From contig PQAS01000030.1 of NCBI GenBank assembly GCA_003104905.1, forward strand, positions 1-64,000: DNA of 64,000 nt, in the 5' to 3' direction. The notes under the pieces are model-generated. The model had not been told where the DNA came from. It saw only the letters and a program-made list of their open reading frames with translations, and made no database searches. Position numbers and translations under genes: made by a program. Of this stretch, positions 36,711 to 45,078 are shown in pieces (the stretch's first letter is position 1; every line of letters begins with the position of its first letter). The stretch is from Candidatus Methanoperedentaceae archaeon. Lineage in GTDB: Archaea; Halobacteriota; Methanosarcinia; Methanosarcinales; Methanoperedenaceae.

Positions 36711-37139
36711 TTATTTCTTCTTCCGATTTTCGATCTCTTTCTTAATCCATGGGCCCACATCAATTCCATGTATAAGACCTTTCAGGTCATCCTTAAGATT
36801 GGAAGGCTTTGTTTTGATCAGCCATCCTTCGCCATAGGGATCTTCCTTTAAGATGTCAAGATCATCCTCGATATTTTCATTGACCTCAAGAACAATACCT
36901 GCGACGGGCATCAATAATCCGCCTACCCATTTTGCGGATTCAAGTGACCCGAATGCTTCCCCTGCCTCGAACTCATCGTCTTCAAGGGGCAGGTCAATGA
37001 ATTCAATATTTCCTGCCGCTTTTGCTCCGTAAGCGTCAAGGCCGACCGTAACGGTACCGTTGTCTTCAATTCTTGCCCACGTATGATCTTTAGTATAATA
37101 CAAATCATCTGGAAGTTTGTGTCCCTCTATTTCGACCAT
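36711..37139 (-). CDS. GcvH-like lipoyl protein
   Basis: The 142-residue protein has the H-protein fold pattern: DDLYYTKDHTWARIED at the start, then TVGLDAYGAKAAGNIEFIDLP, and the lipoylation site SLESAKWVGG with K70. In the glycine cleavage system this lysine carries dihydrolipoamide. No gcvT, gcvP or lpd is nearby. A second GcvH-like gene lies just upstream on the same strand. H-like proteins without the cleavage enzymes can be the lipoate-binding proteins of the sulfur-oxidising Hdr-like system, so that is a second possibility. Confidence 0.85.
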   Translation of the reverse strand: MVEIEGHKLPDDLYYTKDHTWARIEDNGTVTVGLDAYGAKAAGNIEFIDLPLEDDEFEAGEAFGSLESAKWVGGLLMPVAGIVLEVNENIEDDLDILKEDPYGEGWLIKTKPSNLKDDLKGLIHGIDVGPWIKKEIENRKKK

Positions 37140-37182
37140 TATTTTTCCTCTTTGTTAGGTTATTACATTGCCATATATAAAG

Positions 37183-37605
37183 TTAATTATCTGCATATCG
37201 TTCTCGTTCTTTTGTAATCAATTCGGTAAAATATTTTATTGCCTGTTCTACTTTCATTACATGATTATCATCAAATTTACCTTCCACTTTCACGATCCAT
37301 TCATTATAAGGGTCACTATTGATAATATTGGGGTCTTCCCATAGTTTTTGATTTACTGATGTGACTTTTGCATCAAATGGAACCGATATCTGGGACACTG
37401 CCTTTATTGTTTCATACGCTACAAGCATGTCCCCTTTTTTAATTGATTCTCCCATTTCAGGTAGATCGATATGTACTATCCCTTTGGATAATGATTGGCC
37501 AAGTTCAGTTATACCTACGAGGATTTCTCCATTTAAAGGTTTCAACCACACATGGTTTTTCATATAATATCGATCTTCAGGGAAATCAAAATCATAAGCC
37601 TTCAT
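37183..37605 (-). CDS. second GcvH-like lipoyl protein
   Basis: The 140 residues share the H-protein core: EDRYYMKNHVWLKPL, LVGITELGQSLSKGIVHIDLP and a lipoylation lysine K68 in YETIKAVSQISVPF. It differs clearly from the neighbour at 36711, so this is an old duplication rather than a recent one. The gap between them is 43 bases and both run on the minus strand, so they are probably co-transcribed. The physiological partner is unknown. Confidence 0.83.
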   Translation of the reverse strand: MKAYDFDFPEDRYYMKNHVWLKPLNGEILVGITELGQSLSKGIVHIDLPEMGESIKKGDMLVAYETIKAVSQISVPFDAKVTSVNQKLWEDPNIINSDPYNEWIVKVEGKFDDNHVMKVEQAIKYFTELITKERERYADN

Positions 37606-37661
37606 ATTGTCTAGAATCTGAAGAGAGGTATAAAATACTTTTGACGCCTCGTTAAGTAACT

Positions 37662-38318
37662 ATGTTAAAAGCGGTAATTTTTGATATGGATGGTGTGCTT
37701 GTTGATTCGATGCCATATCATGCAGACTCATGGATAACCGTTTTTGCCGGCGCTGGTATTAAGATAAAAAGAGAGGATATATATGAAATTGAAGGCTCAA
37801 ACCATACTGGAATAATCGATCTGGTTTTCAGAAAAGCAGGCAGAGTACCAGCGCCTTCGGATTTTATTAAGCTGGTTGAGGAAAAAAAGAAGATATTTTC
37901 AAAAATAAATAAGGTGACGGTCTTTAATGGAATTTACGAGTGCATCGACCTATTGAAAAACAACTGCCTTCTCAGTGTAGTATCCGGTTCTGATAAAGCA
38001 GTCGTCAAAGAGTTAATTGAAAGGTTCTTCCCGGATGCATTTTCGGTTCTGGTAACCGGAAATGATGTAACAGAGGGAAAACCATCTCCTGAGCCATATT
38101 TGAAGGCAGTTGAAATGCTTAAAGTCCAAAAACAGGAATGCATAGTTATTGAAAATGCGCCGATGGGTGTGGAATCGGCAAAAAGGGCGGGCTTATACTG
38201 TATTGCAATCCCAACTTATGTTGATCCGGGCATGTTGAAGAATGCAGACAGGATAATTTCAGACCAAAAAATGTTATTTGAATTTCTTAAGAACTCAATA
38301 AGAAATAAAGATTGTTAA
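37662..38318 (+). CDS. HAD family hydrolase (beta-phosphoglucomutase/phosphatase type)
   Basis: The 218-residue HAD-IA enzyme has motif 1 FDMDGVLVDSMPYH with the nucleophilic aspartate, motif 2 VVSGSD, the lysine in EGKPSPEPYL (motif 3) and motif 4 CIVIENAPMGVESAKRAG. A helical cap (about 18-85) places it in the C1-capped group. Sugar phosphatase or phosphoglucomutase activity is expected; the substrate is unknown. It is divergent from the lipoyl genes and overlaps the convergent DUF5658-like gene by 32 bases at its 3' end. Confidence 0.9.
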   Translation: MLKAVIFDMDGVLVDSMPYHADSWITVFAGAGIKIKREDIYEIEGSNHTGIIDLVFRKAGRVPAPSDFIKLVEEKKKIFSKINKVTVFNGIYECIDLLKNNCLLSVVSGSDKAVVKELIERFFPDAFSVLVTGNDVTEGKPSPEPYLKAVEMLKVQKQECIVIENAPMGVESAKRAGLYCIAIPTYVDPGMLKNADRIISDQKMLFEFLKNSIRNKDC

Positions 38319-38691
38319 AATTTATGAACAGATACATATAAATCATTCCTACCATTGCGACTTTAGCCAGTTTTCTGTTCGGGGCAGGTATCCGCTGCAT
38401 AACTGACATAATTAATAGAACCATTGTCAATTTGAAAGGGATGAACCATTCTTTGCTGTACAACGGATTGAGTTCTTTATTTTGCGGATTTTGAAGTGCA
38501 AAATATGTGATCGTAAGGTCTGTAATTTGCAGTATTGTAAATAATATTCCAAACAATATAATAAATCGTATGTATCCGGATTTTCCACCTATGAAAGATT
38601 TTAGCTTATATAAAAAAATATACTTTCTATCCTTTTCATCCGGTTTTTTCCGGTTATTCAAGTAATCTTCAGAAGTGGTCATCTCATACAC
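38287..38691 (-). CDS. DUF5658-like small membrane protein
   Basis: The 134-residue protein has a basic N-terminal tail and three to four hydrophobic helices. The pattern TDLTITYFAL followed by NKELNPLYS is the core of the DUF5658 family of small archaeal and bacterial membrane proteins, whose function is unknown. A second Met at 38682 has better spacing to AGGTG and may be the true start. It is divergent from the TetR gene. Confidence 0.7.
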   Translation of the reverse strand: MYEMTTSEDYLNNRKKPDEKDRKYIFLYKLKSFIGGKSGYIRFIILFGILFTILQITDLTITYFALQNPQNKELNPLYSKEWFIPFKLTMVLLIMSVMQRIPAPNRKLAKVAMVGMIYMYLFINFNNLYFLLSS

Positions 38692-38802
38692 ACCTACCCT
38701 AAATCAGACCTTTATCTATTTAAATATATCTAAATCATTATATAATTATAATCGTTATTATTATCATGACCAATTTATTCAGCACACCAACAGATTTGAC
38801 AC

Positions 38803-38816
38803 TTACGAACTCGTAA
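38803..38816. promoter_or_regulatory. candidate TetR operator and promoter
   Basis: TTACGA (38803-38808) and TCGTAA (38811-38816) form a perfect 6-2-6 inverted repeat. A TATA-like TTTAAATAGTATA follows at 38819-38831. A second related sequence, TTAAGTAAGTGAACG (38844-38858), lies between it and the start codon at 38871. Position and symmetry suggest autoregulation of the TetR gene and its export operon. Confidence 0.45.
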
Positions 38817-38870
38817 TCTTTAAATAGTATAATAAATAAACAATGTTAAGTAAGTGAACGATATTTATTT

Positions 38871-39518
38871 ATGGGAATCAAAGAAAGAAAACTGCAGGAA
38901 AAATCCGAAATGAGAGAATTGATCCAGAAGACTGCAATGAATCTATTCCTTGAGAAGGGATTTGAAAATATAACCATTCGCCACATAGCAGAAAAGATCG
39001 AATACAGTCCGGCGACTATTTATTTATATTTCAAAAACAAGGATGAAATCCTTTATATCCTGCGCAGGGAAGGATTTGAAGACCTATACAGGAGGCAGAA
39101 AGACTCACTCAAACTCAAGGATCCTTTGAAGCGTCTGCTCAAGCATGGGGAGGCATATGTTTCGTTCGCCCTCGAAAATCCGCAATATTACGATTTGATG
39201 TTCATGATGAGAAGTCCTTCGACCAGGACAAAAGAAATGAATGATATGGATATCGGCCTGCAGTCTTATGAATTGCTTAAGAATAATATAAAAGAATGTA
39301 TGGAAAAGGGATTATTTCCCGGCGTAAACATCGATGTTGCTGCATTCTCATTGTGGTCTTATGTCCATGGTATCGCATCATTAATAATTCGAGGCAGAGG
39401 TATCATGTTTCCTGAGGAAGGGATTAATGATATGATCAAAGGGGCCTTGAATTTTTTACTGGAAGTTATACCTGATAAGTTGGATTCAAAAAAAAGATCA
39501 ATGAATTTATCGAGTTGA
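38871..39518 (+). CDS. TetR/AcrR family transcriptional regulator
   Basis: The 215-residue regulator has an N-terminal helix-turn-helix (residues about 15-60: AMNLFLEKGFENITIRHIAE, then YSPATIYLYFKNKDE) and a C-terminal ligand-binding helical domain of the WHG type with FALENPQYYDLMFM. It is followed after 4 bases by the export operon (39523-42544), which it probably represses. The candidate operator lies upstream at 38803. The inducer is unknown. Confidence 0.93.
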   Translation: MGIKERKLQEKSEMRELIQKTAMNLFLEKGFENITIRHIAEKIEYSPATIYLYFKNKDEILYILRREGFEDLYRRQKDSLKLKDPLKRLLKHGEAYVSFALENPQYYDLMFMMRSPSTRTKEMNDMDIGLQSYELLKNNIKECMEKGLFPGVNIDVAAFSLWSYVHGIASLIIRGRGIMFPEEGINDMIKGALNFLLEVIPDKLDSKKRSMNLSS

Positions 39519-39522
39519 AAAT

Positions 39523-40722
39523 ATGAATAAATATATATTTATCTTGTTTATAATATTGGTATCGACAATAAATGTCCAGGCTGAACCTTTCAATATTACA
39601 ACAGTCCTGTCAGTTCCTCATCTTGCCCCGGGGGACAGGAATATCGGGCTTGAGTTTACGATACAAAATAACCAGGATACATCCACTGATAAGGTAAAAG
39701 CATATCTTTTCTTAAGGTATCCGTTTTCTGCATCTGTTCCTCCGAATAATAACCTCGGAGAATTAAGCAATCCCGGATATCTTATAAGTGCAGGAGGATC
39801 AGGAGATGAATATTCGCCATATTTTGACCTGCCTCCGCATATGTCACGGAAAACATTTTTCAAGATAGATATTGACCGGAGCGCAAAATACGGAGTTTAT
39901 GATTTGCCTTATACGGTTTTTTATGATAACAGGGAATATAACGGAAAGATAACACTAACGATAAAAGGAGAGACCCTGATAGAGATAAAAAACGTATCTG
40001 TGGGATCAAACAACAGCCCTGTCGAACCGGGTGAAGTATTCAAGATACAAATATCCCTTGAAAATGTGGGCGATAATGAAATCAAATGGTTGAAGATCAG
40101 TATGGAACCAAGAGACAAAGCCCTTGTACCATTATCTTCGGATTCGGAAATGATTTTTAAGGATATCCCCCAGGGGTCACAAAAAAATTCCGAAATAATG
40201 TTTTCCCTGGAAAAAGATTCATTGATCAAAAATTATCCTATCGACCTTGTGCTAAACTATCTTGACGAGAGGGGGATTGAATATAATGAAACCAGGCTCT
40301 TTGGCATTGTTGCCGCGGGAAGAGCGAACATTGACATCGCCAAAAAAACCACAGACCCGGCAAGGGTCCTGGGAGATCAGCCTTTTACACTAACGATCAA
40401 GATCGAAAATACAGGCACTGGGGATGCAAAAGGAGTAACAGCTCATCTTGAATCAAATCTTTCGGGGGATAATATTGCCTATCTTGGCGAAATAAAAAAA
40501 GATGATTATTCAAATGCAATATTTACGCTGGATGCAGATGGCAGCGGGAAAAAAACTGGTTTTTTACGGATAGAATATGAAGATGATTTTGGAAAACATG
40601 AGATACAAAAAGATGTTATTATTGTTGTGGGCCAGGAAGAAAGCAATAACCTTCTGCCGTTTTTGATAGGAATAATAGCAATAGCAGCTATACTATTATT
40701 CGTAAGAAGAAGGAAACACTGA
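39523..40722 (+). CDS. exported NEW3/CARDB-type surface protein of ABC operon
   Basis: The 399 residues start with a signal peptide (to about residue 20). They continue as three to four immunoglobulin-like modules of the COG1361/CARDB type (VSVGSNNSPVEPGEVFKI, IENTGTGDAKGV) and end with a membrane helix and basic tail (VRRRKH). In archaea such proteins occur beside LolCDE/MacB-like ABC exporters, where they may act as the extracellular partner. The gene begins 4 bases after the TetR stop and ends 2 bases before the permease. Confidence 0.82.
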   Translation: MNKYIFILFIILVSTINVQAEPFNITTVLSVPHLAPGDRNIGLEFTIQNNQDTSTDKVKAYLFLRYPFSASVPPNNNLGELSNPGYLISAGGSGDEYSPYFDLPPHMSRKTFFKIDIDRSAKYGVYDLPYTVFYDNREYNGKITLTIKGETLIEIKNVSVGSNNSPVEPGEVFKIQISLENVGDNEIKWLKISMEPRDKALVPLSSDSEMIFKDIPQGSQKNSEIMFSLEKDSLIKNYPIDLVLNYLDERGIEYNETRLFGIVAAGRANIDIAKKTTDPARVLGDQPFTLTIKIENTGTGDAKGVTAHLESNLSGDNIAYLGEIKKDDYSNAIFTLDADGSGKKTGFLRIEYEDDFGKHEIQKDVIIVVGQEESNNLLPFLIGIIAIAAILLFVRRRKH

Positions 40723-40724
40723 CC

Positions 40725-41894
40725 ATGAACGCCTGGCTGTTCCTTGCCATAAAGGATATGTCTAAAAGAAGACGTGAAACCCTGATGGTAATAGTTGCCA
40801 TAACGATAGGAGTGGTTGGGCCCTTATTTTCAACAGCCCTGAATAATGGGATGCAGGATGCGTTTGTAGGAAATACTGTTAATGTTTATACTGGGCATTT
40901 GCAGATCCAGCCGAATACAGGCGACAGCGATATTTCGAAATCGGAAAGCGTGCTTTCAAAAGTCACCGGGATAAAAGGCATTGTAGGAGCTGCCCCGAGA
41001 ATTACAGGGGGTGTGGATATCGAATCAAGAACCGAAAAAATGGGTATAGCAATATTCGGCGTTAAGCCCTCACTTGAAGAAAAAGCATCCACATTATCAA
41101 AAACACTGGAAAGAGGAGAATTCCTCGATGATAAGGATAAATATGAATTATTGGTTGGGACTTCTTTTGCAGAAGTCATGAAAATAGATGTTGGGGACAG
41201 GGTTCTTCTCACATACCAGGATAGAAAACCTGTGGAGTTTCGGATAAAAGGTATCATAAGCACAGGCACATTTGAACTTGACAGGTATGCCATTATTGCA
41301 ACATTTGATACTGTTAAGGAATTCATCGAAAAAAAGGAAGCATCCAATATCGTTATAAGGCTTGAAAAGCCCGAAGAATCCGCGAAGTATAAATTGATCC
41401 TCCAGAAAGAGACTACCCTGCCTAATGTCAAAACATGGCAGGAACTCTCGGCCGGTATGGCAGGGATGATCGAAACCTTCGGGGTTATATCCATGATGAC
41501 ATCGGGAGTCTCGGTATTTGTTGCCGCGATCGCAATTAGCCTTATAATATACACTACAGTCCGAAATAAGATCCGCCAGATAGGCGTCATGAAAGCAATA
41601 GGTGCAAGGGGTGAATTGATACTCAGGATATATCTTGCAGAAGCTTTGTTCATCGGGATAATCGGGACTTCACTTGGTACGATCATCGGTTTATTCCTTA
41701 TACATGGAATGCAGCAGAACCCCCTTATCATGAACCCGGAGTATGGTATGAAACTTATTATCATGCCGCGGATTTCAATTAATTCGATACTGGCTGCCGA
41801 TTTATCGATACTACTCACATGCATCATCGGCGGAATCTACCCGGCAATTATAGCCGCAAGGACAAATATCATAAAAGCAATATGGAGCGGATAG
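40725..41894 (+). CDS. FtsX/MacB-type ABC transporter permease
   Basis: The 389-residue permease has the family layout: one N-terminal helix (IVAITIGVVGPLFSTALNNG), a large extracellular domain (about 45-240) with the MacB-PCD pattern, then three C-terminal helices containing NKIRQIGVMKAIGARGELI, the typical coupling segment. It pairs with the ATPase gene that overlaps its end. Such transporters move lipoproteins, peptides or transmit force, and need not pump small molecules. Confidence 0.92.
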   Translation: MNAWLFLAIKDMSKRRRETLMVIVAITIGVVGPLFSTALNNGMQDAFVGNTVNVYTGHLQIQPNTGDSDISKSESVLSKVTGIKGIVGAAPRITGGVDIESRTEKMGIAIFGVKPSLEEKASTLSKTLERGEFLDDKDKYELLVGTSFAEVMKIDVGDRVLLTYQDRKPVEFRIKGIISTGTFELDRYAIIATFDTVKEFIEKKEASNIVIRLEKPEESAKYKLILQKETTLPNVKTWQELSAGMAGMIETFGVISMMTSGVSVFVAAIAISLIIYTTVRNKIRQIGVMKAIGARGELILRIYLAEALFIGIIGTSLGTIIGLFLIHGMQQNPLIMNPEYGMKLIIMPRISINSILAADLSILLTCIIGGIYPAIIAARTNIIKAIWSG

Positions 41895-42544
41895 GTTTGA
41901 TCGAAATCACCAACCTTAAGAAAATATATTCTATGGGGCAAATAGAGGTTCATGCCCTGAGAGGAATAGACATTGCGATCAGAAAGGGTGAGTTCGTTGC
42001 ACTTATGGGTCCATCAGGCAGCGGGAAATCAACCCTATTGAATATGATAGGACTTCTGGACACACCCACATCAGGAGGAATAGTTGTTGATGGGATAGAA
42101 GTATCCTCGCTGGATGAAAACTCAAGAGCTGATTTTAGGCTTAAAAAAATGGGTTTTGTTTTCCAGTTCTTCAGTCTGCTCATGGAATTGAATTCGCTTG
42201 AAAATGTTGCACTCCCGATGATAATGGATGATAGAAAATACGACCGCGCAGATTCACTTCTGGAACTTGTTGGAATAGGTGACAGGGCGGCCCATTATCC
42301 AAGCGAGCTTTCGGGGGGCCAGCAGCAGCGTGTAGCGATCGCGCGCGCACTGGCTAATGAGCCTGTCATTTTGCTTGCCGATGAGCCTACAGCAAATCTT
42401 GATACGGAATCCTCAACCCAGATAGTTGAACTGTTTCGTGAATTGAACAAAAAAGGGCAAACTATCATCATGGTGACGCACGAACCCGAACTTGGCGAGA
42501 AAGCGGACAGGATAATCAGAATAAAGGATGGAAAAGTGGTTTAA
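41882..42544 (+). CDS. LolD/MacB-type ABC transporter ATP-binding protein
   Basis: The start MERIGLIEITNLKKIY was chosen because it begins the conserved domain; earlier codons in this frame lie inside the permease gene. The 220 residues have Walker A GPSGSGKST, the LolD-type segment VFQFFSLLMELNSLENV, signature LSGGQQQRVAIARAL and Walker B ILLADEPTANLD. The gene overlaps the permease by 13 bases. Together the TetR, NEW3, permease and ATPase genes form one unit. Confidence 0.94.
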   Translation: MERIGLIEITNLKKIYSMGQIEVHALRGIDIAIRKGEFVALMGPSGSGKSTLLNMIGLLDTPTSGGIVVDGIEVSSLDENSRADFRLKKMGFVFQFFSLLMELNSLENVALPMIMDDRKYDRADSLLELVGIGDRAAHYPSELSGGQQQRVAIARALANEPVILLADEPTANLDTESSTQIVELFRELNKKGQTIIMVTHEPELGEKADRIIRIKDGKVV

Positions 42545-42838
42545 AACTATGATAACCATAAACCTTCTTCGGGAATCCATGTATGTCTGGGGAGCATACG
42601 TGTCTGCGCCATTTTGAGGTGCAGCTCTCCGGTTCTATCTTTTCAACTCTATAGCTTTTTTCAGAAAGACCAGTAATATCTATATAGGATAAGGCGATTA
42701 ATGAGGTTTGAGATTATATATGCCCGGTTGGATTTTGAAATCTTTACGAATTGGATAGGAAAAAAGCATAAAAATGTTGTTGGTGAGATTTTGGCTGGAT
42801 TTTCACAGTTTACTGGTAAAAAACATAAGAATGGGGGA

Positions 42839-44668
42839 ATGGAAACACGGGAGAAAGTAACATGCGAACAATACAGGGAACTGTTTGAAAATGCAAGTGA
42901 TTGGATTTATACAATCAATATCGATGGACAGATTGTTGCATTTAATAATTCAGTAGTAAAAGCACTGAAGTGTAACAGCGTACAGGATGTATTTAAATCC
43001 AATATTTCAGATTGGATGACCCCTGAAAGCCTTGAAAAGGCAAATAGATTCATGCAGGAAGTCATTGCCGAAAAAGACTTTTATGACAAATCAATTGAAA
43101 TAGAGATCATACGCAAAGATGGGGAACATGTATGGTTAGAACACAAAGCCAGGCCTATCAAAGATAAAAATAACAACGTAATCGGACTCCATGGCATCGG
43201 TCGGGACATAACTAATAAAATCAGACTGGAACAAGAGCTAAAAGAATCCGAAGCAAAATATAGGAAACTTTTTGAGAATGCTAATGATGGAATATTCTCA
43301 CACGATACTGAAGGCTATTTCACTTCTGTTAACAAAACGGGTGTTTGGATACTTGGAGAAAACGACGAAAAAAATGTTGTAGGTGCTCACTTCTCCAGGT
43401 GGCTCACGCCCGATAGTCTTAAAATTGCTCTTGAGGCATTGAAAAAAGCTGTCTCACAAGAAATTACAAATATATCATTAAATTTGGAGATTGTAAGGCC
43501 GAATAATGAACACAGATGGATTGAGACCAACTCGTGGGTAGTAAAAGATGGAGACAGGGTAGCAGGAATAAATGGTATAGCCAGGGATGTAACTGAAAGA
43601 TTGGAACTGGAAGAAAAGCTGAAAGCATCTGAGGCCCTGTATAAAGATTTGTTTGAAAATGCGGATGATCCAATGTATACACATGATTTAAAGGGAAATA
43701 TCCTGAGTATGAATAATATTGGAATGAAAATACTCGCCGTGACCGAGGAAGAAATAATCGGATCAAATATATCCAAATGGGTAACACCTGAAAGTTATAA
43801 AATTTTTGAAGACCGTGTCAGGAAGATTTTTTTGAACCAGCCTTTAGAGAAGCTTGTTGTCATGGAAGTAATAACCAATACAGGAGAACATAAATGGGGC
43901 GAAGCAAGAACAAGGCTTCTTAGAGATGGAAATAAGATAATTGGAACGCATGGCATAATGAGGGATATAACTGATAAGGTAATGCTGGAAAAGAAACTCA
44001 AAGAATCAGAGGAAAAATACCGTGATCTCTTTGAAAATGCCCAGGATGGCATGTATGTACTGGATAATGAACGAAATTTTTTAAGTATTAACCGTTTCGG
44101 ACTTCAAACACTGGGATGTACCGAAGAAGAAGTCATTGGTACTAACATTTCTAAATGGATCACTCCTGCCAGCATGAAAATCGTTGATGAGCGCAGGTTG
44201 AAACGCCTGTCAGGAGAAATGGTTGACGCGGCAGATGTAATTGAGTTAGTGTGCAAGAATGGTGAGCACAGGTGGATTGAGATAAAAACCAGGGAAATAA
44301 AAAATGGCAGCAGGAGAATAGAGATTCACGGCATAGCCAGGGATATTACTCAAAACAGGCTGTTGAAACAGGAGCTTAAGAAATCCAATAAACAACAGAA
44401 ACTTCTATGCTATCTGATCCAGGGGACCCGTGGAGGTAAAACCAGGGCATTGATCCTGAAACATCTTGCTGATGGATCTTTTAATGCAAATCAATTAGCA
44501 ACAGCTTTGAAGATGGATTATAAAACTATCAGGCATCATCTTAATGTTCTGATCAAAAATGGGATAATAGGAAAAGGAAATAATGGACATTCCGATTTAT
44601 ATTTTATATCGAATAATATTGAAATGACCTTAAATGATTTTAATCCTGAATCAATAAGAAATCGTTAG
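42839..44668 (+). CDS. four-PAS regulator with C-terminal winged-helix domain
   Basis: Four PAS domains follow one another (about 120-125 residues each), and they share words such as FENA-x-D, NISKW and TPES/TPAS, and PAC ends such as IDGIARDVT/HGIARDIT. The C-terminal 80 residues form a winged helix (LILKHLADGSFNANQLATAL, YKTIRHHLNVLIKNGII). There is no kinase or methyl-accepting domain, so this is a one-component sensor-regulator. ATG 42839 with GGGGG just before it fits better than ATG 42701, whose 46 extra residues are unlike PAS. The ligand is unknown. Confidence 0.88.
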   Translation: METREKVTCEQYRELFENASDWIYTINIDGQIVAFNNSVVKALKCNSVQDVFKSNISDWMTPESLEKANRFMQEVIAEKDFYDKSIEIEIIRKDGEHVWLEHKARPIKDKNNNVIGLHGIGRDITNKIRLEQELKESEAKYRKLFENANDGIFSHDTEGYFTSVNKTGVWILGENDEKNVVGAHFSRWLTPDSLKIALEALKKAVSQEITNISLNLEIVRPNNEHRWIETNSWVVKDGDRVAGINGIARDVTERLELEEKLKASEALYKDLFENADDPMYTHDLKGNILSMNNIGMKILAVTEEEIIGSNISKWVTPESYKIFEDRVRKIFLNQPLEKLVVMEVITNTGEHKWGEARTRLLRDGNKIIGTHGIMRDITDKVMLEKKLKESEEKYRDLFENAQDGMYVLDNERNFLSINRFGLQTLGCTEEEVIGTNISKWITPASMKIVDERRLKRLSGEMVDAADVIELVCKNGEHRWIEIKTREIKNGSRRIEIHGIARDITQNRLLKQELKKSNKQQKLLCYLIQGTRGGKTRALILKHLADGSFNANQLATALKMDYKTIRHHLNVLIKNGIIGKGNNGHSDLYFISNNIEMTLNDFNPESIRNR

Positions 44669-44686
44669 ATGGAAGCCACCTGTGGT

Positions 44687-45076
44687 TTATGACAGCTTCT
44701 TCCCCGTTTTTTCAAGATAATCCTTTATTGCCGCATGTAATCCATCCGCGGCAAGATTCGAGCAATGCAATTTCACCTGTGGAAGCCCGTCAAGCGCTTC
44801 GGCCACATTTCCGCGTGAGATCTTAAGTCCTTCTTCGAGTGTTTTGCCTTTTGCAAGTTCAGTAATCATACTGCTGGTTGCTATCGCAGCACCGCAGCCG
44901 AAAGTCTTGAACTTGACATCTTCAAGAATGTTGTCTTTGACCTTGATATATATCCACATCACATCGCCACATGTGGGATTTCCAACCTTCCCAATGCCGT
45001 CTGCATCCTTAATTTCCCCGACATTTCGAGGATTGGCAAAATGGTCCATTACTTTTTCGCTGTATCCGTCAGTCAT
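44687..45076 (-). CDS. Fe-S cluster assembly scaffold (IscU/NifU N-terminal type)
   Basis: The 129-residue scaffold has all three cluster-binding cysteines: C36 in GNPTCGD, C61 in FGCGAAIA and C105 in KLHCSNLA, plus D38. It receives sulfur from the cysteine desulfurase encoded two bases upstream and passes clusters to apoproteins. The start YSEKVMDHFANPRNVG is typical. The gene order desulfurase-scaffold is the minimal archaeal/bacterial ISC/NIF unit. Confidence 0.95.
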   Translation of the reverse strand: MTDGYSEKVMDHFANPRNVGEIKDADGIGKVGNPTCGDVMWIYIKVKDNILEDVKFKTFGCGAAIATSSMITELAKGKTLEEGLKISRGNVAEALDGLPQVKLHCSNLAADGLHAAIKDYLEKTGKKLS

Positions 45077-45078
45077 TT

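Noticed and set aside
40886-41827. 313-residue minus-strand frame opposite the FtsX-type permease
   Set aside because: The permease on the plus strand has clear family features and operon context; the antisense frame has none.
42545-42640. Short open frame MITINLLRESMYVWG after the ABC ATPase
   Set aside because: Only 22 codons; it could be the start of a lost second permease but nothing more remains to support it.
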